From Strobilurus pachycystidiatus (lineage: Eukaryota > Basidiomycota > Agaricomycetes > Agaricales > Physalacriaceae): a DNA stretch of 64,000 nucleotides. Location: assembly GCA_019915135.1 (NCBI GenBank), contig JAHLMK010000019.1, positions 558,001 through 622,000 of the forward strand, given 5' to 3'. The position numbers were made by a program, and so were the translations under genes. The notes below the pieces were generated by a model. It was given only the letters and a program-made list of their open reading frames with translations. It was not told where the DNA came from and made no database searches. The number at the start of each line of letters is the position of its first letter. Position 1 is the stretch's first letter. This document shows, in pieces, positions 30,965 to 42,781 of the stretch.

Positions 30965-33228
30965 ATGACTCGTTCGTTTGAAGGCAAGCTCGGCCGCGTC
31001 TTCCCAGCGGACGGCGTTTTTGTGACCACGCCCAACGCGTCCTACATTCCATCTGATCTCCTCCTCCACGAACGCCGCATACGACTGCGCGGGAACTGTC
31101 TTTTTGGTCAAGACGATCCCATCATCCATCCTCAGTACTTCGATGAACGTGTCCCTCACCTCTCATGTATCTCGGAGCTGGACACAGGAATGTTGTCCGG
31201 GAACATAGCCCTCTGGTCTACCCCAACAAAGGCCGATTTCGAACTACAACCCACGTCGTCCGCGTCGCGCCAACTCGGTCGTCTGAGCCTGGAATGTCGG
31301 CGATCACTGCACACTGCGTGCAGAGATACTTTGAAGTGGGTTAGGGTGCAGACCAGAGGCGAGCACAAGCTTGGACGGAAGGACAAGGTCATTCTCACGT
31401 TGGGCAACCGGCTGCCTTACTTTATGGCACGCATCGATCTGGTGGCATCTTTCGACGAAACTATGGCTGTGTATCGACACGTCACTCGCGTCGCCCTCGA
31501 ACTTCTAGCCCGACTCTTTTGGTTGACTATACTCCGGGACCGTTATTACAGTCACGTATTGCCCCCCACGCAAGGTTGGCCGACTGCACCCCTCGTCGGT
31601 GCGCTGACTATGGATCTCATGGTCGCCGAAAATCTTCTACGAGTATGTCATTTGTTCTTTTGCTTGCGGCTTCTGATTAACAAATCGTCTATCAAGTGTG
31701 GTGTGCCCGTTTGGCTGGTTCGCCCCATCGATATTCTGCCCGGCGTCAAATCCCTGATCTGGTTGCGAGAAGAGTTACCACCTCCGTCCTCTCCCGCGCA
31801 TTACGAAGGCATCTGGGATGATACCACACCACCTCATAAAGTCGTCTTCATTGGCTCATCGCGCGACATCGAACGCTACCGTTCCATGTATCAATACCTC
31901 ATGTCCTTGATGTCGTCGTATGCATCATTCACTGGCGTACAGCCTTCACAACATTCCATTCCGACACCGTCACAACATTCCATTCCAACACCGTCATCTG
32001 GTCCTGCATCCTCGTCGCAGCTTCCCGCTCGCACCCGTCAAGACATTGCTGTTCCGCCTGGTGAGTTAACTTTTTCACGATCATTGCGATCCTTCCCGAC
32101 ACCTACTCATCGTTGATTTCAGGGGGCGTGTCTTCATCGCGGGCGAAAAGAGCACCGCAAGTTGACCGAGATCGTTTCGTTGATGTGGAAAGCAAGCTCA
32201 TGCCACTTCCGATCCCAATCTGGGCTGAGGCTAGCAAGGTCGCGAGTCAACGTGACCTCGTTTCGCAGCGACGCAAGCCATGGGTTGGCATGCGTTCAGG
32301 TTACGCCCTCCCCGACCCGAATCTCATTGTCAGTCCGGGCAAGGAAGAGACCATCTCTGGACAACTGCGTGTCCTTGTCAAGCTGTGGCCCATTCTCATT
32401 TATCGCATGTTGTCGATGTCATGCGAGGTCCTCCGTCCGACCGAGTGGCGCTCCATTCTGACTCTCGAAACGCACTCCTCCGCAACCAACACCGATTCGA
32501 AAGCATCAATCATTCGTCGAGAGATGCAAGATCTTCTCAACAAATGTCTCAAGGCCTCTAATAAACAGGTTCGTTCGGTTCTGTTCCTTTGTGACTTGAC
32601 ACTGATGCATCCTCTCTAGGGTTCCTTGAATTTGTCTGACTTGACTTCCGCTCCTCTCACATGGCATGGTACCACTCTACAACTGGCCACCCCACTCTCC
32701 CCAGATGAGACACGACCGGTTCTCTGGGAGCTTGCTGAGGTTTCTTTCCGGTGGGAGCTGCTCTCGCTGGACGAGGTGCTCTATGAGCTCAAACCATCTA
32801 CCCTTGCCGAATCGGACGAATGGGACCTCTTAGACGCCGACACTCGAGAAGATCGCGAGGCCGCTGTCCTCAAGGCGATTCCCTACTTCTTTTCCAGTGT
32901 TGTGCCGCTTTTTGTCAATGGAGAATGGGCTGCTGTCAATCTCGGATTCGCGGCGCATAATCCTGATGAGCGCCGCGAGAATATGCTGGGTCTCTTTCGC
33001 GTGATGCAAGGGTGGAAACTCTCACAACGCGAGATGCCCAAGTCAATCCGGATGGCAGGAGAGAGTCTTGGACAGTTGAATTTCTACGGAGACGATATCG
33101 AAGAAGGCGAGGTCGACACGAGCATTCCCGCACTTGAGGATGCTGAGTACAGTCTAGCGTACTGGTATATCCGCTGCTTTTGTGAAGTGTTCAACCGTCC
33201 TCCCGTTTTACCACATCGCCGCTACTAG
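30965..33228 (+). CDS. Plavaka companion gene 1, unknown protein (698 aa, spliced)
   Basis: Exons 30965-31642, 31697-32060, 32123-32568 and 32620-33228; phases agree and the joined frame is open to a stop. It starts MTRSFEGKLGRVFPADG. The first half is rich in aromatic and Leu segments, with a proline-directed region (PPPSSPAHY) and a short tandem peptide repeat (PSQHSIPT twice). After a Ser/Arg-rich linker the second half ends in an acidic, leucine-rich domain. No transposase or nucleic-acid-binding signature is visible. Its position between the terminal repeats, on the strand opposite the transposase, suggests an accessory or passenger role. Function unknown. Confidence 0.72.
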
Positions 33229-33551
33229 TTTGATGCTTATATTTCTTGACTTTTTAGCTGTACCCATACCACCTTCTTACTCCACACATGCATAGCATAT
33301 GTCTCCGCGCGGTGTGTATTAAATATTTTTTTGATAGCTTTGTCTTGTTTCGGTAAGTTCGGCTGGTCTGTGCGCACTGGGTCCGTGCGCCAGTCAGGTT
33401 CATTAAGATCGATCGGCTGCAGGGTTCCTCTGGTATATATACCGCTCAGGTGCGCTCGCTCTCCTTATTTCTTTCTCTCTCTCCTTTTCCTCTGTTCCCC
33501 CTCATTCTCTCTTTTTTTTTGATCACTGTCCCGCCCCTTCTGCTCGTCGTC

Positions 33552-35226
33552 ATGCCTCCTCGACAGGTTGGTGCTGCCTTGCGCACACCAGCTAGCTCTG
33601 CCCCAACTGCTGCCTTGCGCACAGCTGGTTCTGCCGGTTCGTCCGCTGCTGCGAAGAAGAAGGCCGCCGCCGAGAAGAAGGTCGCCGATGCTGCTGGTAA
33701 GTTGTCGTTGTGTTTGGGTATCATTCCTGATCAGTCCCCAGCTATTCGCGCACGCCAAGCCGCCCTTCTTGCCGCTGAAGAGGCGGAGGACGACGACGAT
33801 GACACCGCTGCTCTTGAAGCCGGACTCGTTGGTATGTTGTATTTTGACATGAATGTTGTCCAAATTTAACACTCTTAGCCGCCAACATCAAGGCCGCTGC
33901 TCCCATCGTTACCGAAGACGATGAGGAGGAGTCCGACAAGCTGCCGCCCTCTTCCGATGACGAGCGCGACATTCCCGTTGCTTCCAGTGACCCGCCGGAT
34001 GGGGATGATGAATCGTATGATTCGTCAGCTGTTGTACGTGTATAACTTATCCCAGATGCATATTCTAACTATTCTGACAGCTCATCTCCTCGGACGATAA
34101 TCCCTTTGTCACACCCGTCAAGAAGTCGAGTCGCAAGCGCGGCCGTCGGGATGATGATGACGGCGATGACGCTCCCGGCCGTCGGGGCAAGAATCCAAAG
34201 GTGACGGCGACAGACTTTACTCCTCGAACCCTTCGATTGGGTCACAAGAGCAAGAAGGTTCTTGTTCTTGTCACTGCGACCGAGACCCCGTACCCCGGCG
34301 CTCTACAACGTATGGCCCACGTTGCCGAGGTCATCAAGAGGGTTGCGACAGATCCCTCCGCCGAGTCCGGCCTCTTGGACACCTATGAACGCATCGTCAA
34401 GATCCCGCAAGTCTTCGAGAACTTGGTGATCTGGGTAAGCCTTTTCCTATTTTTACGAATGTGTCTCATGATTTGCAAGACGGCTTACTCACGCGGTGCT
34501 TTCATGAATGCCCTCATGCGCGTTGCCCGGGACAAGCTTGGATTACTGGGGTTGCCGGGTACTCACAGCCCAAATGATCTGTCCGAGATTGTTTTGTGGC
34601 TCGAGAAATCTGAGGGATGGAAGTTTGGAGAGCTTGATCTGGTGGTACGATTGTCAGAGTTTGTTTATTTCCGTTGCTAACCTTCATTTGTCAGACACGG
34701 ACCTTTAATCGAAAACTCCCGTTCCGGGCCGACTTTTTCGAGGCAGTAGCTCGTACTCTTTTGATGGAGGGGCGTGGCAAGGCCAATAGTGAAGTCTTTC
34801 GCAACTTGATTGAGCTTCAGTCACTTCCCATCGTCTTCATGGCTTTGGAGATGACTGCTGTAAGTTGTCTGCTATTAACTTATTACTTTACCATGGGGCT
34901 AACCTTCAACTTAGGTTGAACATGCTATTTCGGAGTGGCGTGAGGGCACTCAGCGTCGTTTGGACTTCAAAGAAGATGCCTCAGTCAGATACTACTATCA
35001 CCTTGCCAGCCTCAAACATGTCCAGAACCATGCTCCTACCTATCTCGCCAACATCCAGGCCCAGTTATTCAAGACTATGTTGTGAGTTTCATACTTTGTC
35101 ATCTTTTATATGTGTTGAAATTTGTCCAGGATCCATACCAACAAAACTTTCTTACTCGAAACTTCAGTCACTGGAGCCATGGGCGAACTTGACTTTGATG
35201 ACCTTGAGGCCTCTGCTCAAGCTTAA
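33552..35226 (+). CDS. Plavaka companion gene 2, DUF6532-like protein (445 aa, eight exons)
   Basis: Exons 33552-33696, 33742-33831, 33879-34033, 34081-34434, 34480-34644, 34695-34859, 34915-35081 and 35130-35226; every junction keeps frame. The N-terminal 150 residues are low-complexity: Ala/Lys helix (AAAKKKAAAEKKVADAA), acidic runs, then a basic nuclear-signal-like cluster (KKSSRKRGRR). The C-terminal ~250 residues form a helical domain with the pattern FMALEMTAVEHAISEWREGT and a Tyr/His-rich end, resembling the agaricomycete DUF6532 family; this assignment is from memory of the motif. Basic and acidic low-complexity plus a helical domain would suit a DNA-binding accessory factor, but that is inference. 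Confidence 0.72.
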
Positions 35227-35689
35227 CAGTCTTTCTTTTCTTTGTTTGACTGGTCTTTGGTGCATCTAAACATAGCGTATTATCATCTTATTACACCCTC
35301 TCTCTTTGGTATCAGCATCCTCATAATTCAGTAAGTAGTCTTAGGTAGCTTTAAGTAGTCTGCATTGCAATACAATTATCGTTAGCCATCTTTTTATTGT
35401 TTGAAATTATTTAAGTCGATTTTAGATAACTGATTGGTCTTTTTGTAGCACTTGTAGAGAACTTATAAGACACTGCATGAACTCAGTAGCTTCAACGACT
35501 TCTCAGTGCATCTTGATAGTACTTTGTAAAGATATTGTAGTCTTTCACAAAGCCAGTATAAGTATAGCTCTTAATAACAGTGGCTTTTAATTATCTTACA
35601 TGTGCTTTCTATGAACTTGATAGTATCTTGGAAAGCTGCAAAAAGTATATGCGTTATTAATGATTGCTTGAGGACGCTTATTACATGCT

Positions 35690-36110
35690 TGTATTGCGCT
35701 TACTGAGCTCCCGATAGTGGCTCATGATGCTCATAATAGCATGGTTCCCATCAACAGTAGCTTGTGGTCGCTTTGAGAGTGGTTTTTAAATGCTTATGCT
35801 ATGCTTACTGAGTTCTCATTAGTAGCTCACATCGCTCGTAATAGCATGGTTCCCATCAACAGCAGCTTGTGGTTGCTTTGAGAGTGGTTTTTAAATGCTT
35901 ATGCTATGCTTACTGAGTTCTCGTTAGTAGCTCACATCGCTCGTAATAGCATGGTTCCCATCAACAGCAGCTTGTGGTTGCTTTGAGAGTGGTTTTTAAA
36001 GGCTTATGTTACACTTATTGAGTTCTTGAGAGTAGCTCACAATGCTCTTAATAGCATGGTTCCCATCAGCAATAACTTGAGGATGCTTTTGAGGTACCTT
36101 AAAAGCAGCT
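35690..36110 (+). repeat. Four ~105-bp tandem repeats near the right end of the Plavaka element
   Basis: The block AATAGCATGGTTCCCATCA recurs with its ATGG at 35741, 35846, 35951 and 36056, an exact 105-base period. Each unit also carries ATGCTT-type motifs and an AGAGTGGTTTTTAAA end in the middle copies. A partial inverted relative (GGGAACCATGCT) follows at about 36147. Subterminal repeats of this sort are usual transposase-binding sites in CACTA-related elements. Confidence 0.8.
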
Positions 36111-36217
36111 AGGAAGGCTTTTAGAAGCTTTAGAGTTGCTGTTGCTGGGAACCATGCTCACAATCACTTTTGTAGCTTTTTGGCTTTCAGAGCTTTCATA
36201 GCTTTTAGATGCCTTCA

Positions 36218-36249
36218 TTTAACTTAAGGCAATAGGGTGTTTCGTGATG
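36218..36249 (-). repeat. Right terminal inverted repeat of Plavaka element
   Basis: Reverse complement begins CATCACGAAACACCC, matching the left end at 25439. Followed by AGGCTTG, the continuation of segment X. Confidence 0.85.
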
Positions 36250-38115
36250 AGGCTTGTCCCTGCTTCTCTCAACGCGATTATCTATGCTGGCATCGTGGCA
36301 AAGCAAACGTAAATGTTGGTTACAAGACAAGTGGTAGGCGATACAAATCTAGACGTGCTACAAACGAGATTGTGGAGTACAGTATACAAATCCAAGATAC
36401 AAGATACAAATTGACAATGTCCCAAATTGAGTCCACACATCACTAGCAATCCCACTCGTAATCGCCACATATATCTTCAAGTGTTCCCAGCAAGCGATCC
36501 GTCAGATCGACAGAAAAGCCTTCGCGTCTATACAGACGGTGCTGTCGAACGAAAGATGAACGGGCCATTCCGCGATAACGGCCGCTCAAGCCACTATCTA
36601 AGATGTCCCGATAGCGGCTCTCCTCCTGGCCGGTTAGACGCGTTCAGAGCCAGTTTGATGCGGAGCAGGCGATGCTTCGGAGGAGATGGTCGGCGAGGAG
36701 GTGCTAGATGTATTGGCCGCTGTCGGCGTTGCAGACTCAGATGGCAAACCTGAATCGTCTGGCGAAGTCTCGCGTGACGAGGCGATTGGCGTGGAGACTC
36801 TGGAGAGCGACACCGCAGAATAGGGACCATCCTCAGGGTCAAGGGAAGCAAGAGGTAGTGACGCAGACGCCGATGACGCTGCTTCGGAGAGTGTGTTGAC
36901 GGGACAGATAGAAATGGTTGTATAGACTGTGGAGTTGGTAACGTTCTGCAGTGGCGGCGCATTTGCTGTGCTGGGAGAAACAGCCGATTGATTATTGGTA
37001 GAGATGGATGCCGAGTCCGATTTCTTCGAGCACTTGGCGGGAGGCGCACTGCTAGTTGATTCGCGGCGAGGGCGCCGCATTATCTTTGAGGGAGACGAGA
37101 AGAGGGAAGAGGGAGACGATCTGCAAGCGCAGAGACTGAGGAGATAGGTGGCGTACTCGATTGGCGGGAAGGCAAATTGGTCTTCCAGCTTGGCGACTGT
37201 GTCCGCGGGAGTGCGATGTGAGCCATCGCCTTTCAGGTGAAGCGCGTGGATGGTTCCGCCGAGGGTGCGCGTGTCGCAGACAACCTTGCCTTCATGATAG
37301 ACGTGGTAGCGCGCCCCGTCGGAGCCGAGGACAAGAAGGGCGCCAAATTTGACCTCGCCGGCGACCTCGTCCAAAACAAAACCATCTCTATGGCTGTGTG
37401 CGCCAGTGGTGTCGTTTTCCGAAAAAGCAGGGAGGACGGTATTGGCGACGTCCTGAGCTGTGATCATTGCCAGGGCAGGGCGAGATTTGGCGAAGTCTTC
37501 AACCCAATATTCCTGGCCTGTGAATGTCCTACCGGCCTTGAGCTCGGAGAGAGTGAGCGCCGCGATGGACAGAGTGCGAGTGCTGGCGGCCATGGCGAAG
37601 GAGCAGCTTACAGAAAGAGAGGGATGACGCAGGGAGAGTGGTGGGCGGAAAGAAGTTTGGAAAGAAGCAAGCTGAACAAGGGCTCCGCTTTGATTTGTCA
37701 GAAAACGTGCTCGCAGCACCAATTAGGAAATCACCGCCTGCCACTCGCTGTTGAGCGTCTTTCGAGGTTGTGCGCATCGGAGGCGATCTTGTATTTCAGT
37801 TGAAGCCAAATTCCGGGCTGCCCTGTGGCCCGATCAAATATACAGAGCCACATAGTCAGCTCTGACCCGTCTTATAGTCTCTTGAAGCACCACAATATTA
37901 CAAGACTTAAGCCCTGCGACGTACACATCAAGCTTGCTTGGTGTCGATGCTGTAATGCCTGACGGGGTAAAGATTGAATACTGTGGGAAGCGGCTGGGCT
38001 AGCGGACACTAGACACAAACTACCACAAAATAAGCACATACTACTATCCAACTGAGAACTTGCTTCTTTTTGATTCTCAACCTGAGAAAGTGCAGCTGAG
38101 AAGTTGTACATTCAG
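36250..38115 (-). repeat. Segment X copy 1, gene-bearing part
   Basis: Similar to the reverse complement of about 54980-56790, covering promoter, gene and 3' flank of the X gene. The homology stops near 38100 at an AGCTGCACTTTCTCA block. Confidence 0.8.
36443..37593 (-). pseudogene. Segment X gene, copy 1, frameshifted
   Basis: Starts at the ATG matching copy 2 (MAASTRTLSIA). The first ~140 residues are conserved: VGRTF-like strand, QEYWVEDFA, GEVKFGALLVLGSDGARYHVY, DTVAKLED. A Ser/Thr/Pro-rich region follows. Compared with copy 2 it has lost one base near 36640, so the frame ends at a stop about 15 residues later. The C-terminal domain coded between 36443 and about 36610 (SRYRDILDSGLSGRYRG) is still preserved but out of frame. 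The recent-looking lesion suggests this copy decayed after duplication. An expressed truncated protein cannot be excluded. No known family. Confidence 0.8.
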
Positions 38116-38152
38116 AAAGCAAGTATAAAGTGGTATTATTTAAGAAGGTCCT

Positions 38153-40374
38153 TCAGACGAAACGATCACTGCAGACGAACCGCCCTTCCTCCGATTCCTC
38201 GCTCTTCGCATCGTCCATCTCCGCGTCTTCAAACGGCCCAAGGTTAACGAAATAGTCTCGCATGAACGCGAGGAGTCCAGGAGGCATGGATCCTTCAGTG
38301 AAGATGAGCGGATACCGCGCGTCCAGCTTGACATGACGCCTGACGCGTTTCAGTTTGTGCACGAGACCGAACATCTGCAGCGGTTTCACGCCTATGGATG
38401 GCATTGTCATCGTAAAAATGAAGGAGGAAGGGGGAGAACGGACGTACCAAATAGCAGCATCATGAGACTAGGTCCAAAGATGAGGGAAAACACTCCGCTG
38501 ACAGACACCCAGAGACCACCAACAACCGAGAACCCCCTCAAGATAGTCTTCTCGCGGTGGTCCACCAGAAAATTGAAAGCGCTAAAGTCATTCTGCACAT
38601 ACAGCCGTAGCGTCGCAGTGTCATCGTTACGCCTAGACCGTATCAACGGGTCGGAGACGAGAGTGGTAATCGATGGCATGAGCGTAGTCGAGTACTGCTC
38701 CGAAGGTCAGAATGCAAAGAGGAGTGAGAGCAGGAGAACGCCGACCTGCGACCGACCCAAAGACGCCCAGAAGGACGACTCGATCGTCTGCCGGAAGCCT
38801 ACACTGGCACTTCCCATGAGGTGAACACCCGGCGTCAGAGGAATTCCAGGGCTGTTCGCGAGTATACTCTGCATGTCCGAGCTCATCCCAAGCAGTATCG
38901 TGACCGCCTGTTGGCTTAGAGTCGTCGGGAGCTCGTGCCAGAGTGTCGTGAAGTTGACGGTGATGAGCAAATCAGGCCAGACGTCGCGAGATGGCAGAGT
39001 CAACAGGTCGGGTGCATCTGGAGGAGGTAGGGTTAGAGAGGACCGAGCGCTGACGAAAAGGATGTACGTACTGGATATGTTGAAGGTGTGGTCCTGCAGC
39101 CCAATCCTATCCGGACATTGCCACTCGAATGCGAAGATCTGGGGATACACCGACGTGCCATCATATCCCAAGTCATCCGAGATATAAGGAGAGTTTTCAT
39201 TGTCCAAGAAGCAATCCCTATCGTTGTACACTGAACGCGAGGAAGGATGAGAACAGAAAAGCATTGGAAGCAAGACTAGATACTTGCCTTCTTCCTCCGG
39301 TAGATAGTAATTGTCCCAGATTGGTGTGATTGAGACGGCCTGACGTAGTTGATCAACCCCATCCAAGTCGAACATGTTTCTGCGTATATATGCTATGTCC
39401 TGCTTGGGGATCAGCACTCATCTTGATATAAGGATCATTTCAAAACATACAGCGACGATATGCCACCAAATATCAGTGTCAAACTTGAGGCTGCCGAACC
39501 TCAGGTCATCCGAGATGTATGTCTGCACCGGCGTCTGGCACGCCTCAAGAGTGGGCTCGATGAACAAAGACGTGACGATGGATAACAACAGAGTCGGAAC
39601 GATCGCCAGAGCGAGTAGGCCTCGTATCACCACAAGGGCACTTCCGGAGGATTCTCTATAGAAACTCAGCGAACGGAACTGCGACAGAAAGGCAACTCAG
39701 CTCACCCGAAGAATGACCTCCAGACCGACCCCCCGGCGAAGACCGACCTCACAGCCATCTTCCTCTCGCTCGCGGTCATCTGCCTGTCTTCCTCGTCCCA
39801 AGCGACGAAGAAATCGAATGCCCCTAAGATGCTACGCCAATTCGCGACGAGGGTAGTTAGGCGGACGAGGAGAACAAGTCCGAGGAAGACGAATTGGATC
39901 CAGATGAGCATGACAAGAATGATGTACGGCGTGGTATCCCAGCAGTTGAAGAGCCAGATTTGATGTGTCATGAGGTACCAGACTGGGATACATTAGCGAG
40001 TTTTGTAGGAGGGAGAGGAAAGCCTTACAGGCGGTGCACTGAGCTACTAGAAGTAGTAGCTCCAACGAGGCATGCAGGAGTTTCGGGCCGTAACCTGAAA
40101 AGACGAGCCTTCGAGAGTCGTCAGAACAATCAAGCAACCCGAACATGTTGGCTACTCACCCAACGACATGATGCACAGCGATGATAGGCGATGCCACGAC
40201 AATCTTGAGCAGGTCGCTCCTCCAGAGAAACTTCGTTCCAATCGTGCACAATGGCGCGAGGATACAAGAGGCCAGAAGGATCCTAAACGTCCAGATACGA
40301 AAGTTAGGATGCAGAAACACGTATTTCCATGCCGTCCAAGGAAGAGCGAGCATTTGGAGGAAGGATTTGTGCAT
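38153..40374 (-). CDS. Multi-pass membrane protein, unknown function (spliced)
   Basis: At least nine exons. From ATG 40374 the protein opens with amphipathic and hydrophobic segments (WTAWKYVFLHPN, ILLASCILAPL). Helices follow in ILVMLIWIQFVFLGLVLL and LLALAIVPTLLLSIVTSLF, then a ~250-residue, Cys/Trp-containing soluble stretch (DLLITVNFTTLWHELP), a final helix pair (VVGGLWVSVSGVFSLIFG) and an acidic cytoplasmic tail ending at 38153. Splice joins keep frame at about 40150, 40030, 39700, 39460, 39060 and 38430; a possible intron at 39231-39287 with a GC donor is in frame and may be retained. The arrangement suggests a plasma-membrane protein with a large external loop, of a type common in agaricomycetes but uncharacterised. 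N-terminal exons may lie upstream. Confidence 0.65.
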
Positions 40375-40559
40375 TAGGGAAATGAGAAGCACCGAGCGCG
40401 AGTCCTTCGTATTTCAAGTGCATGCCTTGATCGGAGGACCCTGGACATGAGGCAGCACTTGACAGCTATCAAGTAGCGTGGTTTGTACATAGGCTATCGA
40501 CACAACAGCTCACCAGTCATGGAATCCTGCGGCATCCGACACCATCGAAAAGATATTGA

Positions 40560-41367
40560 GCTCTCCCATACTTTCTGAATCACGAATGGGACGATCTCAA
40601 TCTTGTTCTGCGCAAGGGATATATCTGAAGCAGGATTTTCGCCAATTCGCCTGATGTTCCGCCTGTTGGACCCACTTGGCTAAATTATCGATAAGCTGCG
40701 CCGGGAAGAGCGAGGAGCCCGCACCTGTCTGCGTATACCATACGGAGAAAACTGTTTGTTGGGCAGACCACACAAAGGTGTTCTCCGTAAGGAATTTTAT
40801 GATGGTGGTGCAAAGAGTCACTTCCAGGGACATTGTACACCAAAGAGTCACTTCCAGAGACATACACCGAGCTTGCAGTGCAGCCATGAGTCAAATCAAA
40901 GTACATAGCACATCCCTTCTGCGATGGATGCGATGTGATGGAGGTGACGAATTATACACACAAGGAGTCATGACCGCAGCACCGAAAACCTTGAACCAGT
41001 GCACAAAAGTCCTCACCTGTAATTCACGGTTAGCGCCTGTGTCATCTGGAAGAGGACAAACGTACGGGCCCTTATATTTCGCAGACTAATTACGACGATT
41101 CCGGAAGGCCCCACGCGTGCGATCGCAACACATCCAGCCTTGCCTCGTCTGGAGCGACGACTCCGGGACTCCCGTATTTTCCGTCAAACCAGACCTCACG
41201 GTATGCCGGTGAAACGGAACCTCGAAGATACGCTGCGAAATGAGCAGCGTGTCGAACATCGAACCCAGGTTGGTTCTGTCACCTGTGAACGAACGTTCAG
41301 TATGAACAGCGGTACAGGGACTATGGACCCACAAAAGAAGCACCATCTTCGTGAATGAATTCATCAT
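40560..41367 (-). other. Possible 5' exons of the membrane-protein gene
   Basis: The minus strand shows a signal-peptide-like start at about 41367 (MNSFTKMVLLLW), then extracellular-looking stretches around 41270-41090, 41060-40860 and 40850-40600 (FPAQLIDNLAKWVQQAEHQAN) with plausible donor and acceptor sites. I cannot close the frame through all of them, so I do not merge them with the gene at 38153. A 21-base segment (TCTGGAAGTGACTCTTTG core) is tandemly duplicated near 40820-40860. Confidence 0.3.
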
Positions 41368-41639
41368 GAGGCTGTCCGTGTACATACAGTACAATGACAT
41401 ACAGCAAATGACAGCGAGCGCCTATACACCTTATAAGGAAGAATTTGATGAAGGTAGCAAGTGTACACCTTACCAATGCATGTCTGCTTCTTCTCGACGG
41501 ACAGAGGGATCCCTTACGGGCGGTAGCACAGCAAGAAAGGACTAAGTACGTTAAACAGGAAAGTCGAGAGACGCGTGTCTCCTTTGACGCTGGTAGATTG
41601 GGTGCACACAAATCGCCTGTTTGCAGACTGAACACGATT

Positions 41640-42694
41640 TATGCGAGATAGGACTGCTCGATGCCGTCAGTTACAGCTGTATGAACGGCGCTGTGGCATG
41701 TTACCGCCGCTGCCAGGCGTCGTCGTCCGGTCGATTAATCAGGCTCCAAACACTGCCTTCCGACCTAGCCTAGTAGATATTCCGTAGCCCATACGCGCTA
41801 GCCCAAATTGAGCACAGGAACAAAATATCATAGCACTGGCACGCACCATCGTCACTGCTGATTTCAATTCGACTTTTGAAGATTGGCAACGTTGTCCGTC
41901 GGGCAGCCCGTGGTGTCTGTGAGTCCCAAAACCGATGCAGCGCAGGTCAAGCACTTTGACTTATTTATGTGTAGGCTGTTATTGGGCGATGCAAGAGCTA
42001 CGAGGGCAGAATAAAGCAGCGTGATCGTCCTGGGTCGCGGTCAAGAGGAAAGGCGCGGTTACCTTTTCGGGAAATCATCGCTCGTGTCTCGGCAGGTCTC
42101 GGCCGAAGGTGCCGATCAACCAATCTTTCCCTCCGCCTACCATATCGACGCGCAGAATGACAGCCACCTGAAGTTGGTTGGTAGTCAATCCGACTGCCAT
42201 CTCAGAATGTCACCTGTATACACCGTCTGGGTCGCGGAGCCTACTTGATTCCGAGTCTGAACCAAAACTCCACCGGCCCAATGATCTGGCCTGTATAGTT
42301 TGATTGCCATGCAGAGTAAAAGAATCTGGAGTATGCATATCGGCGCCGCACTAGGAGGCAGGCATATCGCTGGGGTTGGTAGGTTCTGAACACCAGATAT
42401 CTCATACGATTTTTTACGACACGGGAGCCGGGCCGCATATATCCCCTAGTCCCTCAGTCACCCATCATCCTCACCGCGCCTCGCCAATACAAACCGTTGC
42501 GATTCGATCTGATGGTAGATTCGCTCCGCCGTCATATGTCTGGTGGCTTTAGAACAGACCTGCTGGCACGTGGAGACATCGCCGTCTCACCAAACGAGCT
42601 TAGACCCCAATCTCTGATTTTTACGCGCCGGTAGTCAATTATGGTCACTCGGTAGAGGTATCGCCCTGCTGACCTTCAGTCCTGGCTCTTCCAC
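41640..42694. other. Intergenic region, no gene seen
   Basis: Only short frames on both strands without splice continuity or recognisable motifs. It separates the membrane-protein gene from the kinase gene. Confidence 0.5.
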
Positions 42695-42703
42695 TATATA
42701 AAG
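42695..42703 (+). promoter_or_regulatory. TATA box of the kinase gene
   Basis: TATATAAAG, 79 bases upstream of the start codon at 42782, in an otherwise GC-balanced leader. Confidence 0.5.
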
Positions 42704-42781
42704 GTCTGCTGTCGCTGCCACCAGTGAACACCGCCCACCATCTTTCAGTCAACCTCTTCGTCAGACGAATCTCCGTTATTC

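Larger units (their letters stand above)
25439..36249. mobile_element. Complete Plavaka-type DNA transposon (10.8 kb) with two companion genes
   Basis: The ends are inverted repeats beginning CATCACGAAACACCC and running about 29 bases with one mismatch. They are flanked by AG on both sides. The sequence around the uninterrupted relative at 56.8 kb shows one AG-equivalent position, supporting a 2-bp target duplication. Inside are a six-exon Plavaka-family transposase on the minus strand and two spliced genes on the plus strand, all open. Both ends carry many AAGCAT/ATGCTT motifs in inverted arrangement, as expected for the CACTA-related group. Confidence 0.9.

Noticed and set aside
35690..36110. 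CRISPR-like regular array
   Set aside because: Direct tandem units of 105 bases without repeat/spacer structure, in a eukaryotic transposon end.
39231..39287. GC-AG intron in the membrane-protein gene
   Set aside because: The segment is a multiple of three and free of stops, so it may simply be coding; the splice signal alone does not decide.
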